DNA of 64,000 bases from Setophaga petechia (taxonomy: Eukaryota; Chordata; Aves; Passeriformes; Parulidae): contig JANCRA010000001.1 of NCBI GenBank assembly GCA_024362935.1, forward strand, positions 51,123,501-51,187,500, in the 5' to 3' direction. The notes beneath the pieces were generated by a model, which saw nothing but the letters and a program-made list of their open reading frames with translations, was not told the DNA's origin and searched no databases. Made by a program: the position numbers and the translations under genes. How positions within the stretch are numbered: the first letter of the stretch is position 1; each line of letters begins with the position of its first letter. Below are positions 1-12,800 of this stretch, in pieces.

Positions 1-2334
1 CTGCTGCTGCCCGGGTGGAAGGAGAGGGCAAAGCATCAGGCGGTGGAGGGATGCCCGGGTCTTCCATGTGCAGAATGCGCTTTTTGACTTTATTATTCAC
101 TTTGGAGAGTGACCCGCCCGTGTCCATCCTGCGGAGAGTCGAGAGACCTATTCTGCTGCTCAGCTGTATCCCAGCTAAGAGCCCACGCAAACCCAGAGGG
201 GCTGCTTGGCTGGGGGAAGTCAAACCGCAAGTGAAACGCTCGGTTTGGAAATACATCAACATCTAAAAGACATCTGCTTCCATTCTCACATAGTCTGTGC
301 TGAATCTCCCCCACCTTCAAAGACCCTGTGAGCTTCCTCCGTCCCAGAAAGACCACCCTGCCTGCCTCACCTCCCACACTGTCTCACTGGAGTGATGCAT
401 GCAGGACAATATTGGTGATGAAATAAGGGATAGCCGTGTCAATGATGAAATAGATCAAAACATATAAGAACATTTTTGTTGTGTTCATAATAGCTGCCAC
501 TGATGAATTAAATTCAATCTGTTTATGAGAATTTTATGCTGCTGAATACTAAGAAGAGATTTTGGTAGGGCACTCTACAAAAGTCCCAAGAAAAACAACA
601 TGAATAAACAGATTTACACTGGTCTTCACTGAAATTCAGCGGAAAATCATTACTGAGACAGCAGGAGCATCTAATATAACGTATTTAGATGGAGCAGCCT
701 GTGGTGCACAAACAGGCACCTGGAGGTCCTTGAGGTGAAGAAAAAAGGCTGTGGAGGAGCCATGGAAGGTGAGGCTGGGGCATAGGGTAAGTGACTTCTG
801 CCCAGGGAGGAGCAATCCAGCCTTATCTCTCCCAGCCACTTCCCTGCATGCACTTTGCGGATCTTATCTCCTTCCACAGCATGCAGGAAAGTCTGGAGAT
901 CAAGAAATACTGAGCTAGAGCAGTAATGCCAAAGCATCAGCTGGGAAGGGACACTAGAGGTCCTTCTGCACCAAAGCATGAACTAAGGACTCCTCCCTGT
1001 GAGGAAAAACTGCTCCGACCACTGCCTCCTACCTGGCATGGAAAGAAACAGATTCGAGGGGAAGAAAGGCAAGGAAACGTGTTGATGTCATCCTTTCTTC
1101 CTCCCTTCACGTGGGCTGCTGACAGTGATTTCATGTCAGAAAGGCTTGCTCTAGTAAGCAGGTTCATTAAACTCCCTGTGGTTCTCTGCCCAAAAGTATC
1201 TGGGCTCATGATACTCTGATGAACAGGAGTCTAGGGGCCTGTGAGGGAGATGTGTGGCAACTGGCAGGAGACAGCAAGAAGAGGTGAACTGTGCAAAATG
1301 GCTTTTGTAGCTGGAACTGACAGATGAGTCCATTTGTACATTTCACCCCCTTCCATCAGTCCTCTAGTGAATTGCCCATAAAACCCAAACCAAAGCAAAA
1401 CACAACAATAACCAAAATGTGTAAAACTCCTGGAGTGTGGGGTACTGCTTGCTTATGAGGACAGCCCTTCTCCCAGGAGAACAGCATGCAGCACTTCCAG
1501 AGTGAGAGGAATAGAGAAATGTATGCAGATGGTCCCAGGAGAAATGGAGAAATGTCTCATGCTGAGCCCCAGGGAGCCAAGGAAGCGTGTGGTGGGAGTC
1601 TGTTCCCACAGTGTCAGCAGCTGAACAGGCAGGAGTGGGTCAATGCCTCCAGAGCAGATCTGGGAGCATGGGGAACTGCTGGCCTGAGTCACAGCTCCAG
1701 CTGCTCTCTCCATGGGAAATGACACGGTGACCTGGGGCCTACCCAGCAGGGCTCAGCCACTGGCAACCCAAACCAGACAGTGCCAAATCCCTCACTATCA
1801 GAGCGTGGAACACCAGCTACCTCTGTCCTTCTCCTCCCAAAAGGAGAAGTGCCAAAGCAGCTCCCACTGTGCAGGCCCTGGTAGAACCAAGGCTGAACAC
1901 CATCTCAGCCTGGACTGCCCTGCAGGAGATGGCAGCTCCCGCAGGCACAGGCAGGCATGAGGGCAGGGGATGTGCCGCCCTGCTGCCTCTCTGCCTAAGG
2001 GGTTTATCAGCACTGCAGTGCTTTAGGTTTGGCACTTTCAGGACACTGTTTAGACAGCAACACTGCTCAGTGCTGCCTGAGGAGTATTCTGCTGGTGGCA
2101 ACAGCCCTCTACTCTAGAAGACTGTTCAGGAGCCATTCCAGGGCAGGAGCTACAAGCTAAGGTAAAAGAAAGCACAGAAAGAAATGTTGTCCTGTCCCAA
2201 GAATGAATAGGAGAAACCAAAAAGCTCTCCTTTTCTTCCTAGTCCCCACTCCTGAAGGAACCTGACAGGCTCACCAGCACCTCTGCAGTCCCCTACAGCC
2301 AATGGCTGTGAGCTGAGCATGGGTGGGTGGCAAG
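1..2334. other. Gene-free flank upstream of IGFBP7
   Basis: Both strands carry only short open frames (100 codons or fewer) with no recognisable protein motif and no convincing pairing with splice signals. I see no RNA gene and no clear repeat family here. This is probably the distal 5' flank of IGFBP7; any enhancers in it cannot be recognised by eye. Confidence 0.6.
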
Positions 2335-2965
2335 AATAATAGAATCATCAAGGTTGGAAGAGACTTTTAAGATCATCAAGTTCAACTATCCAGCCAACAC
2401 TACCACTGTAACTCCTAAACCACTAAATCATCACCGAGCACCAGATCCAGATGCCTTTTAAACACCTCTGGGGATGGTGACTCCACCATCTCCCAGGGCA
2501 ACCAATTCCAGTGCCTCAGTGGAAACTTTTCACCCTAACAGTGAAAAATGTTTCAATATCTAGTCTGAATTTCCTATGCCTTAGCTTAAAGACTTTTCCT
2601 CTCATTCTCTCACTGCAGGCACGGCAGAAGAGACAGATCCCCCACCTCCCTGAAGCCTTCTTTCAGGGAGTTGTAGAGATCGATGAGGTGCCCTCTGAAC
2701 CTTCTAAACAAACCCTTCAGCCCCTCCTCATAAGACACGTTCTCGATAGACCTTTCACGAGCCTTGTTGCCCTTCTCTGGACATGTTCCAGCACCTCAAT
2801 GTCCTTCTTGTAGTCAGGGGATCAGAGCTGAGCACAGCACTCCAGGTGCCGAGTACAGGGGCGCAGTCTCTGCCCTGCTCCTGGCCACCCTTACTGACCG
2901 AGACCAGGATGCCATTGGCCTCCTGGGCCGCCCGGGCACAGCTGGCTCGCGTTCAGCCGGCTGCC
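2335..2965 (-). mobile_element. CR1 LINE, 3' part, minus orientation
   Basis: The plus strand begins with agaatcatcaaggttggaag and continues through the reverse complement of the CR1 3' region: the 'gatggtgactccaccatc' block, the 'tcctcataagacacg' block, 'cagcacctcaatgtccttc' and 'aggatgccattggcc'. The element therefore lies on the minus strand with its 3' terminus near 2335 and its truncated 5' end near 2965. CR1 is the dominant avian LINE and its copies are usually 5'-truncated like this one. The truncated end lies about 250 bp from the IGFBP7 start codon, at the edge of the CpG island. Both boundaries are judged by eye. Confidence 0.9.
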
Positions 2966-3800
2966 AGCCCGCTCCCACGGCTCTCTTGCTGCTGGAAGTA
3001 GAAGAGGGAGCAGACGCGATGCCGAGTGCGGAACAGCCGGGAGGCACCGCACACCAAGGGCTCAGCCGGCGGCGCGGAGTGTAGGCGGCCGCGGGATGGC
3101 GGCGGTGCCCCGCTGCCGTGACCGTGGCCGTGACCGGGGCCGGGGCGGCGCCGCCGGGGAGGGGTTTCCCCGCCGCGGCTTAAGCGGCTGCGGCGGGCGG
3201 GCGGGCCGTGCCGCCATGCCGCCCTCCGCGATGCCGCTGCTGCTCCTGCCGCTGCTGCTGGCGGCGCTGGCGCTGCCCGCCCCGGGCACGGCGGCGGTGG
3301 CGGGGGCGGGCGGCTGCGGGCCCTGCGATGCGGCGCGGTGCCCGGCGCTGCCGGCGCGGGGCTGCCCGCTGGGCCGGGTGCGGGACGGCTGCGGCTGCTG
3401 CTGGCAGTGCGGGCGCGGCGAGGGCGAGGCGTGCGGCGGCGGCGGAGCTGCGGGGGGACGCTGCGCCCCCGGCCTCGAGTGCGTGAAGAGCCGGCAGCGC
3501 CGCAAGGCCAAGGGCGGCCCGGTGCCCGCCGCCGCCGCCGCGGGGCCGCCCGGCGTGTGCCTCTGCAAGAGCCGCTACCCGGTGTGCGGCAGCGACGGGC
3601 TGACGTACGGCAGCGGCTGCCAGCTCCGCGCCGCCAGCCTGCGCGCACAGAGCCGCGGCGAGCCCGCCATCAGCCAGCGCAGCAAAGGAGCCTGCGAGCA
3701 AGGTGCGGGGCGCGCAGCGGGGCGGGGGCGGGACGGGGATGGCCGCGCTGCTGCCCGCTGTCACCGGGCAAACCCCGCGCCTCTCGCTGATTTATCCCGT
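2960..3800 (+). promoter_or_regulatory. IGFBP7: CpG island and promoter region of IGFBP7
   Basis: CpG density and GC content rise sharply just after the CR1 copy and fall again soon after the exon 1 splice donor at 3703. The stretch covers the presumed 5' UTR, the whole of coding exon 1 and the start of intron 1. I see no TATA box at a fixed distance from the start codon, which fits a CpG-island promoter. The transcription start cannot be placed from sequence alone. Confidence 0.7.
3216..3702 (+). CDS. IGFBP7: IGFBP7 coding exon 1
   Basis: It encodes residues 1-162 plus the first base of codon 163: signal peptide, IGFBP domain and Kazal-like module. It is extremely GC-rich, with alanine and glycine runs. 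Cysteines of the Kazal-like part are C115, C117, C124, C135 and C160. The donor is CAAG|GTGCGG. Confidence 0.96.
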
Positions 3801-6800
3801 CGGGGCGCTTCTTTGTAAAATGGACGTGGTTTCAGACCCGCCTTAAATGGACTGGAGAGTCCCAGTCGAAAGGCGCTGCCTAAACTTGGAGTAACGCTTC
3901 GGACCAAGCGCAGAAACGCAGAGGAACTTGGGCGCTCACTGCTGGCTTCCAGCGGTGCTGGAACTACACGCCCGCACTTTTCATACTTTGCCTGAAGCTT
4001 GCAATTTGGGCTGCTGTGAGATGAAACAAAAGGGGTGAGCTGTCCAGGGGAGTGTTCTGCCCGGGATGGTTGCGAGCAGAGAGGAAAGGAAATGATTAAA
4101 TGGATGTGAAAGCCACGGAAATTAAGAGCCAGCATTCACTGGCTCGCTTCGGTTCTAAATGAAAACAGTGACTTTCCTGTGAGCTGCACGTAGCAGCATG
4201 TTCGACCAGGAGCTTGATTCGTCCCAAGCGTTTTCTTAGGAATGGTGCTCAAGGAAGAAATTGTTCTGCTGTGGAGCTTCTACTAGAAACTCTGGCCTCT
4301 GAGAGTAGCTTTTGCCGGGCGGGAGGGAGGAGGAAGACATAGCATGCAAAGCATATACTAAACATCTCAAGGACAAGATTGCAGCGCCAGTGCTGTTTTG
4401 GTGGAGAAGTGTTCTCATAAACACAGTATCTGCAGGTCACAACCTCCACCTCCTCCTTCTCTTGCTTCTCATAACTGAGGCCAAGTATTTTGCAAAGAAA
4501 TGTTTCTGAAACTCCCAAGGCAGGCATGAAAGGCTGGGTGAGGATTGGGTTTTGCGCTTTGACATTGCCCATTAAATGCCCTGTCACAAACCTTGTCCAA
4601 AGCATTAGGCTTACATATTAGCCAGAAACAGTGTGGTACAGAATTAACTCCTGGAGGGAAGGAATTTCAGCCTTCAGGGCAATGTGGAATGAGATGAGAA
4701 TGGCCTCAGTCTATGCCTGTGTCTAGTATTTGGGAAGAGCCTTTCCTGCCCATTTTAGGCTTCAAGAGTCCTAAAATGCGTGCTGCTTCTTGGCTCTGCC
4801 AGCCCAGACAAGGGAGCAGATGGGTTTGAAAGATGTCATGCTTCAGGTGTGCACTTGAGAAGAAGGCTGTGTTCCCACTTGTCTTGCCCACAGTAATATG
4901 AGAGTTCATTGCAAAGCAGGTATTGATACTTCTAAGATACTGTCCCAACCCCTGGCTGCACTTCCTGGGTCTGTCCCAGTCTGGATGCTGGTTTGGCCTG
5001 GTGGGGTTTTGGTCCAGACTATGGAGACAGAGTTTGATGAGGTCAATGCAGACATTGGGTCTCAGAGTGGGACAGCCATTCCATGCACAAACTGCATCCC
5101 TTCCTTGGAGAAGGTCTCTTCAGGTGTGTAGATCTGCAGCAAGACACCTTTGTGGGCTGTTACCCGTTCAGGAATTTCACTGGAGCATGTGGTGCAGAGC
5201 AACTGGCAAAATGTTCTGTCCTCCATCATTCAGGGGACCCATTCTTCTTTTGGCTTCTGCTGCTGGGAGAGCTCTGACCCAGCATGTCGGGGAAGGGAGC
5301 AGGATGGACCTGGGCTGCTCAGCAGTGGTGTCACAACCAACCCTTCAGAGATTTCCCTCAGCTGCATGAGCCTTCCTTGTGCCGTGGGCCTTCTGGGGAT
5401 ATGCACTGCTCTGTGGCTTGCAGCAGAGGCAGGGACTCATCCAACAACCATGCTAGAGACAGCTGGAAGTATTTCTCTATCCCTCAGAGCCTCCAGGCAG
5501 TTAGGAGCATTGGGTGGGAAGGGCAGGGAGTTGTGATCTTCCCATGGATTTTGAAACACTGACAGGAGAGAACATCCATCCCATCAGCCTGACAGGATAG
5601 AACCTTTTCCAGTATCTTTCCAGAGAGGAGATGACACTTTTCTATAAGGACCTGAATATTGTGGTAGTCAAAGAGTGGAAGTTCTGGTTTTTGCCATTTC
5701 CCACCACAAGCAGATGCAGTCTCCTTAAGGCACTATCTAGGGTGGGATCCAGCACAGTGAGACCACAAACAGGCAGGATCAGTCATTTTTGTGACAGTTT
5801 TTGCACAGAAAGGAGTCCTTGGGTGATCCTGCTTGTGGTACATGGGCTCTGAGGTGTCTGCGTGCCCTCACACGTCCTTTCAGCCCAAGAGAGAGCAGCC
5901 TGTCAAGATAGTATCTAAAAAGAGATCAAGATAGTAAAAAGAGATCCAGAAACATGTTTTCAGCAGTGAGTCCTAACTGTGTTTGATTGCTCTTGGGATT
6001 TAAAATTTTTTTTTTTTCAAATGGAGCTGGAGGGGGAAGACTTGTTTGGCACATCCTGTTGGATCTTTCTTTGATACTAATTAGCAAAAGGAATGAGCAC
6101 ATTCTCAGCCCTGTAGAATTCGCCTTGACCTTGTCCTTGATTGTTTCCCAGACCTCTCAGATGTGATGTCTGTGTTTTGTACAGAAATCATGAAGCCATG
6201 CAGAAAAAGGTAATTCTGCAGCAGCCAAAACTTCCAGCTGGAGGGCAAAGGAAGACACAGTTGAAAAGAGTTTGAAAGGACAGAAATAACCCTTGCTCTA
6301 CCTGCACTTGGCAGATGGAGGGGTCCAGCTGGTCCTTTCTGGAGTGGGTTTTATGTGGGCAGGACTGTTGGGGATGTCTGGATGAAGGCATCCTACTTGA
6401 TTGCCAACTCATTGAAGCGGCCTGGCTGCTCTTGGTGCTGTGCCAGCAGAAAAAGCTGCCTGCCTTTGTGCTCTGGGGGAGCAGGCAGTCATGCCATGGT
6501 GCTCCCTACTGGCTGGGCTCCTGCTTTGCCTCACACTTGCACTCAGAGCTGGCCCTGGGTTTGCCCTGCTCCCTGTCAGGGCACCACTGCCTGCATCCCA
6601 CCTCTGCCTGTGTGTCCCAGCAGTCTCTTTGTAGCTAATTGCTGAGGATGCAGGAGGTGGATGCTGTGAGGTTTTCCATCTGCTTTCCAACATTGCCTTT
6701 AAGCAGATTGTCTGTTTGCTCTCTGCCCATGAAAACACAGCTCAGGTCTGCCTCCAGGTCTTGCAGGCAGGGCAGGTCCAGGCACAAAGCAGAAGCCTGC

Positions 6801-9800
6801 TGGTGGACAGGTACAGGCAGTCTGGGGTACCTCCCTTGGCAGGAGAAGAGGAGGCTGTTCTGGCAGCTGGGGAGCTGCCCTCTGTCACTGCTGTCACACA
6901 GCTGTGCACAGATGTTCAGGAGTGCCTCTTAGGGAGGTGGTGGCTTCAGGAATGTAGGCTGGAATTCAATTTGCAGTGCAGACATTGAGGCTGTTTGCAG
7001 CCAGCCAGGACCTGGGACAGGAGGATGGTGGTACCCACTGCCATGCAAAGCCAGCTGGCATAAAGAATTAGGCTTGCATGGCTCAGCTCAAGCCAGGCAG
7101 AAAAATAACCTCAAAGCACCAACCCCCATAAAAAAAAAAGTTATTTGGATTCCTGATGATGATCTCTGAGCTGAAAAATACCAGGCACTGACTTGTTGCC
7201 TAACCAATGCAAGAAGGGACAAATACCCCGAGTCTTTCTTATCATTAGCTGCCAGCAGATACCTGCTTTGAGAGACACGACTGCTGCAAATACTGCCAAA
7301 GTTGCCTCTTTATGTGGTTTGAAGTCCCTAATGCTTGTTCCAACAGGGTTGGGGTGTCCAGGTTGTTTTTCTGTTGTCAGTCAAGGCTTTCTCTTTGTGT
7401 TATACTCCCTTCTCTCTTGGTGGAAGCCAGACTCTTGTGCTTGCTCAAATGCAGTGTACCACAAAGCAGCTCTCAGCAGACTTCAGAGGACGGTGTTTCA
7501 CTCCCAGGGAAACTGGTGCTGCTTTGTACCTACCTACAAAGGCCTCCTGGGGGTAGAAACTCAGGGCCTCTCTGTGTGAAGGGTAAATTGCTGGCTTGCC
7601 AGGCAGTCTGCTTTATTTCTATTCATCTGATTGTGGTTTAAAACTCTGTGGCTCCATGAAAGTGTTTTTTCCAGTGCTGGGAACATGCAGGGCTTTTCCT
7701 TGTGATTATGAGGGCTCACAGGATCCCTTCCACAGATAAACAGCAGAACCAGAAGATATTATATTACAAGGGACTGTAACCAGCATTAAACTTGTCTAAA
7801 TCTCACCAGCAAGGAGATCCCAGTCACTGGAGCTGTGCTGTCCCATCAGAGAGGTATATTTTTGGCTTCCCAGAAGCCCAGACAGCATCCCTCGTGGAAG
7901 GGATTTTTTGCTAAGATGTCACACACCAGCTCTGGGGCACAGAAGAAGGTGGGTGTGAGGTTTCTTGGCTGCCCACAGGGTTAAAAAAAAAAAAAGCTGA
8001 TGGATGTAGAATTGTGACTCCCAGGCTCTTGTGGAGACTGCCAGCCTCAGGGGCAGATATATCTCCCCTCCAAATTCCTGCCAATTTACCCCATCAGTGG
8101 TTTTGCTTTGCTGATGCTTCACTGTTCCATAAAGCTTCATCTGTGCTGCAAACAAAGAAGTGCCAGGTTCCCACAGGTCAACTTCAAAACAAGAAACATG
8201 AATCACATCTGTTGGCTCATTCCATCCAAATTCAGCTGTTGAGGCTTTGCCAGAAATATTATAGTTTTGAGGGTGGTTTGTTTTATTTTTTTAAACCACC
8301 ACCACCAGAGTAGAGCAAAAACAGGAGTTTGGGAAAAAAAGCTTGTGGGAAATGACAGACTGCTGTTATCACTGAGATTAGCTCATCTTCTCCTGATACA
8401 GCTGCCTTGATTACAAAGGCCCCCAACTCTAGACACCACAAAACATAGATCATAGCCAGGCACATTTTGCAAGAAATTCTTCTAGATTTGTTAACAAGAG
8501 GCTCAGATCGCTTTAGTTCTTTCCTTCCATTCTCCCTTTTCTGGATTTTAAGGGATTTAAAAGAATATACACATTTCATGAGTGGTTTTGTCTTTGCTGG
8601 GGAAAGAGTTAGAAAAGTTTTTTCTAAGTTATCTTGGTTGGAAATGACCTGAGTTCCCTGATTCTCCTGGGAATGTGGTTTGAGTTTCTTCATCAGGTGG
8701 GAGTGGGGGTCTTGTGGTGGTGGCCTGCTACCTGCTGGCTTCCACTGCAAAGGAAGATGTTGCTTTTGTCGCTGGACCTTTCCAGCACTATTGTGCTGCA
8801 TCCTGAGAGTCTGGCAGAGCACCCTGGGGTGGATCCCATCAGGGCCCACAGTCTTGTGAGTGCCCAACTGGCACAGCAGGTCACTGATCATTTCCTCATG
8901 GATTCTGGGGGCTTTGCTCATCTCCGCATCCCCAACTTCCACCTCTGGGAGATGGGTACCCTGAGGACAACTTGTGCTGATATTTAAGACAAAGAAGGCA
9001 TTAAGTGCCTCTGCCTTTTTCTCATCCCTGTCACTGCACTACCCTCTGCATTTAACCAATGATGGAGACACTCCTTGATCCTCCTTTTGCTGGCAATGTA
9101 TTTATAGAAACTTTTTTTGTTGACTTTAACTGTAGCAGCCAAAAAAAATCTAGTTGAGCTTTGGCCTTTCTAATTTTCTCCCTGCATGACCTCACAACAT
9201 CCTTATAGTCCTCCCATGTTACCTGACCCTTCTTCCAGAGGTGATAGATTCTCTGTTTTTCTCCTAAATTCCAGCCTAAGTTCTCTGTTTAATGAGGCTG
9301 TTTTTTCCCCTGGTCGTTCTACTCTTGGGGACAGTCTGCTCTTGAATATTTAACAATTCCTTCTTTAAAACACATCCAGCCTTCCTGGACTCTTGTGTTT
9401 CATGACTGACTCCTCAGCACTGCTGTTCATTGCTCTGAGTGTTCAAAAATACTGGTGATTTAAAATTCATGTGTAACTTTGGGGACTTCCACTGTTGTAG
9501 CACAGGTCATAAATTCCTCCTTAAAAGGCATTCCACTATTCGAAAAGGTTTTGGTTCATTGGAGCTTGAGTTTTTATGGTTCCTGTGCTAAAAGCTACTA
9601 TGGAAGTTGTTTAATGTATTACTTGTCAGAGTCCTAGAGAGCAGCACTATGCCAGGGACTATGCAAAAGCTTCTCTGCTCAGGAGAATCCTGTATTTCAC
9701 CTGTGTCTTCATTCTCAATCATCACAGCATACCCAAATTCACTAGGAAGGAATGACTACTGATCAGCAAATTCCACCCTATGTTTGTTTTTTCTGTTGCT

Positions 9801-12800
9801 GGAAAGGCATGCTGTGTTTTAAAAAATGTGTTTAATCCTTTGTTGGGCTGAGGTTGGCTGAGGTTAGAGCTAAATAGGAGATTACCACGTAACAAGTCTA
9901 ATCAGGTCGGATTTTTGAAAGCCCTGCTTGCTTTTCCATGCAGAAATGCTGCCATGCCTTTTTGCTGTCTCCGTTTTCACATTCTTTCCAGGCTTTAGCT
10001 CATGGAAGTAGATGATCTTTAAGGTCCCTTTCAACCCACACCATTCTGTGATTCTATCCTACAAAGGTCCTGCCCAAGGTCTCTGGAGAGAGGGTGGTTT
10101 TTACCAACCCAGGGTAAAACAGCAGGGCTGGCGTTTCCAGCAGCCGTGGTGTGCACCACGCTGAGCCCGGTGCTGTGGAGAGCAGGAGTTGCTCCATGGC
10201 ACAGTGATGGTGGCCCAGGGCCCTTCCTCATTGATCTGGCTCTGGCTCAAGTCTGCAGGGCTTGGGCCAAAGCTGAGTTTGTGTTTGCAGCCTTTCCAGA
10301 GCCTGCTGAAGTCTGGGGGGAGCATCCAAACACACACAGCATCCAACACTCGCTTCCTCCTGTGACTCCTCAGTCTCCTCCAAGACAGGCTGCAGGAGGA
10401 TGAGGTGCCTTCAGAAGGTAACAGAGGAGGTTTGTACATCTGCCAGAAAGCTGCAGGCTGCTTGCTTTGGGAGTGGGGAAGGCTGGGAGCTGCCCACACT
10501 TCCCGTCTGCTGCCGCCTCTCCCAGGGCACTGACGTGGGAGGGAGCAGCTGAGGCCATGCCAGCTAACATCACTGGATGTCCATTGCTTATGGAAGGTTT
10601 CCCTTTTTCCATATAAAGTCATTTTGAAGGGAAAGTACTTTACCAGCGACTTAGGAGACTGGAGTTGGTTTATTTTCAGACTTGCAATAGCTTGTGAGAG
10701 TGAACAATGTTCAGCTTTTGCTTGGGTTTGTCCTGGGGAGTGTTCCAAGCCAGTGTGTGACCTGGGGCTGTGGCAGGGCAGTGCAGTGCTGCCTGGGAGC
10801 CAGGCTGACACCCACATGAGCTTCAGCCTGTGCTGCATGGCTCCATGTGTTCATGGTCTGGGCATCCAGGCACTCCCAAGCACCAGGTATAGCCCATGGT
10901 GCTTAATGTCCAGCTGACTTTTGCCTTTAGTCACATACCTGTAGGCCCCTTGATTTTAGAAAAAAAGTTACTGCTCTGCTTACTGTGTGGTTTTTATTGG
11001 ATTGTGTGTGTGAACAGCAAAGGAAGATCGGTGAGGAGCTGCTAGCTCTCAGCTGTGAGAGACCATCCAGGAATCAGAGAGGGACAAGTGTGTGGGCTGG
11101 GAGATGCCAGGTCTCTACCAGCTGAGGCTGGGCACAGAAGGGGTGCCTGGTGCAGGAGGGGTGTCAGGAAGAGATGCCAAATAATATCCTCATATCCAGT
11201 AATATCCAAATAATATCCAATAATAATATCTTCATCAAGGACGCCAGAGGCTCTGCTGTGCACATTGCTGTGGCAGAAAAGCAACTACATATAACAATGG
11301 GAACTCCTTTCCAGCTGCTATTTTTGACATAACACAGGCTGTCGGTTCCCTGCAAGCTGCAGAAAAAGTGTTTTCAGGCTCTGTCCCAGGGTGAATGAGC
11401 TCTGGGGCTCTGTAAGAAGCGCCTCCCTGGGCCAGGGAGAGCTGTTTGTTTTACAAACAATGGGCAGAACACAGAGGAAATGCTTGAAGTGCCTGTGGAG
11501 AGCAGCTAATCCCCATCAACAGCCTGGGCTGTCATCTTGCTTAAGGAGCTCATGTGCAGTCAGGGAGCATCTGTACATCCACAGTGTCCCCAGCAGGACA
11601 GCGGGGATCACTCAGCCACCTTGGTGGTGGGGACCATTTCTTTGGGCAGGTACAGCCCTCAGGTCCTCAGCCTGAAGGAAGCTGATGGAGAAACCATCCC
11701 CTCTGTGGGCAGTGCTGCCAGGAGAGCAGCAAGGCTCCGAGGTGCAGGCTGTGGGATGATGGCAGGGGGACTCCTTGCTGGCAAGAATCAAGACATCTGC
11801 TCTGTACAAGGTGGGCTGGTTTCCTTCCAGTCCCAGCTTTGCTCCCTTCACAGGAACTCCTGAAGCAAGAGGGGCACTTGGAGGAGGGAATGTCCTCACT
11901 TCTTCTGAAGTGCATACAATGCTCCAGCATCCCCTGCCTCTCCTGCTGTGTCAGGTTTCTATCATCTGTCCATCTCTGTCCACTTTGAGGGCTGAGCATG
12001 AGTGGGACCAGCACAGGATGACTGCCAGGCACCTGGGTGTCAGCCCACTGTGGTGAGAGTTTAGCTACTGCTGTGGCCAGTTGTGATTTGACTTTAAATC
12101 TCGTGACTTCTTGGCCTTTCTCATTTATTTTTAGTGGCAGAAGAGCCCAGCTCTAGAGTTTGGACTGTATGGATTTAAGTCAAATGTCCAGAGAGAGCAC
12201 AGTGACTTTTCCCATGACACTTGCTGCATCTCTCAGGATGTGTATTCCCTCCTGGCCTCAGAGCTGTGTCAGATACAGGCAGAGGCCTGTGGATGCTTCC
12301 AGCTCATTTTACAGCCAAATGCAGAACGTCATGTTCTGCCTGGTTGGATCAGGATGTACATCCCGAGCTGAGGACAAGCTCATAACAGCCAACCTCTCAC
12401 TGTGCTGTGACTGCTGTGCCAAGCTAGACAGGGCTTTGCTGTGAAGCTGTGCAGGCAATTCCCCTGTCCAAGAAGATAAACAATATCTCCTCGCCCAGGA
12501 GGTGGGTAGAAATTCCTTGTCTCTTTTTACCTGACAGCAATTCCTGCTGAAAAATCATGATGTGACCTGTTCGTCCTGGCGGGGTGAATAAACACCTCTG
12601 GGCAAGTGGGTGCCTGAACCCTTGGCACAGGGGAAGACTCAGCAGTAAGCAAGACTGAGACACATCAGGCAGAGGATTTAGTGATGTGCTGAATGCTGCC
12701 AGGGGAGAATTGAGCCAGATCCTGGAAGAGCACAACAATGCCTTAACATCCACCTGGCTCTTAGTGTAAGAGTCAGGATCTCTCCTTTTCTGTGGTGTGA

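Noticed and set aside
2953..3764. Long antisense open frames (up to 231 codons) over IGFBP7 exon 1
   Set aside because: They mirror a CpG island with very few stop codons on any frame. They are rich in Arg, Pro and Ala with no motif, and the sense strand has a clear gene.
8283..8942. 219-codon minus-strand frame with reverse-transcriptase-like residues
   Set aside because: The similarity is to CR1 ORF2 and is confined to part of the frame. It is a truncated LINE fragment, not a host gene.
10101..10838. 245-codon minus-strand frame in IGFBP7 intron 1
   Set aside because: It has no recognisable domain, and its Ser/Cys/His/Pro-rich composition looks like chance reading of intron DNA. Overlapping frames exist on the other strand.
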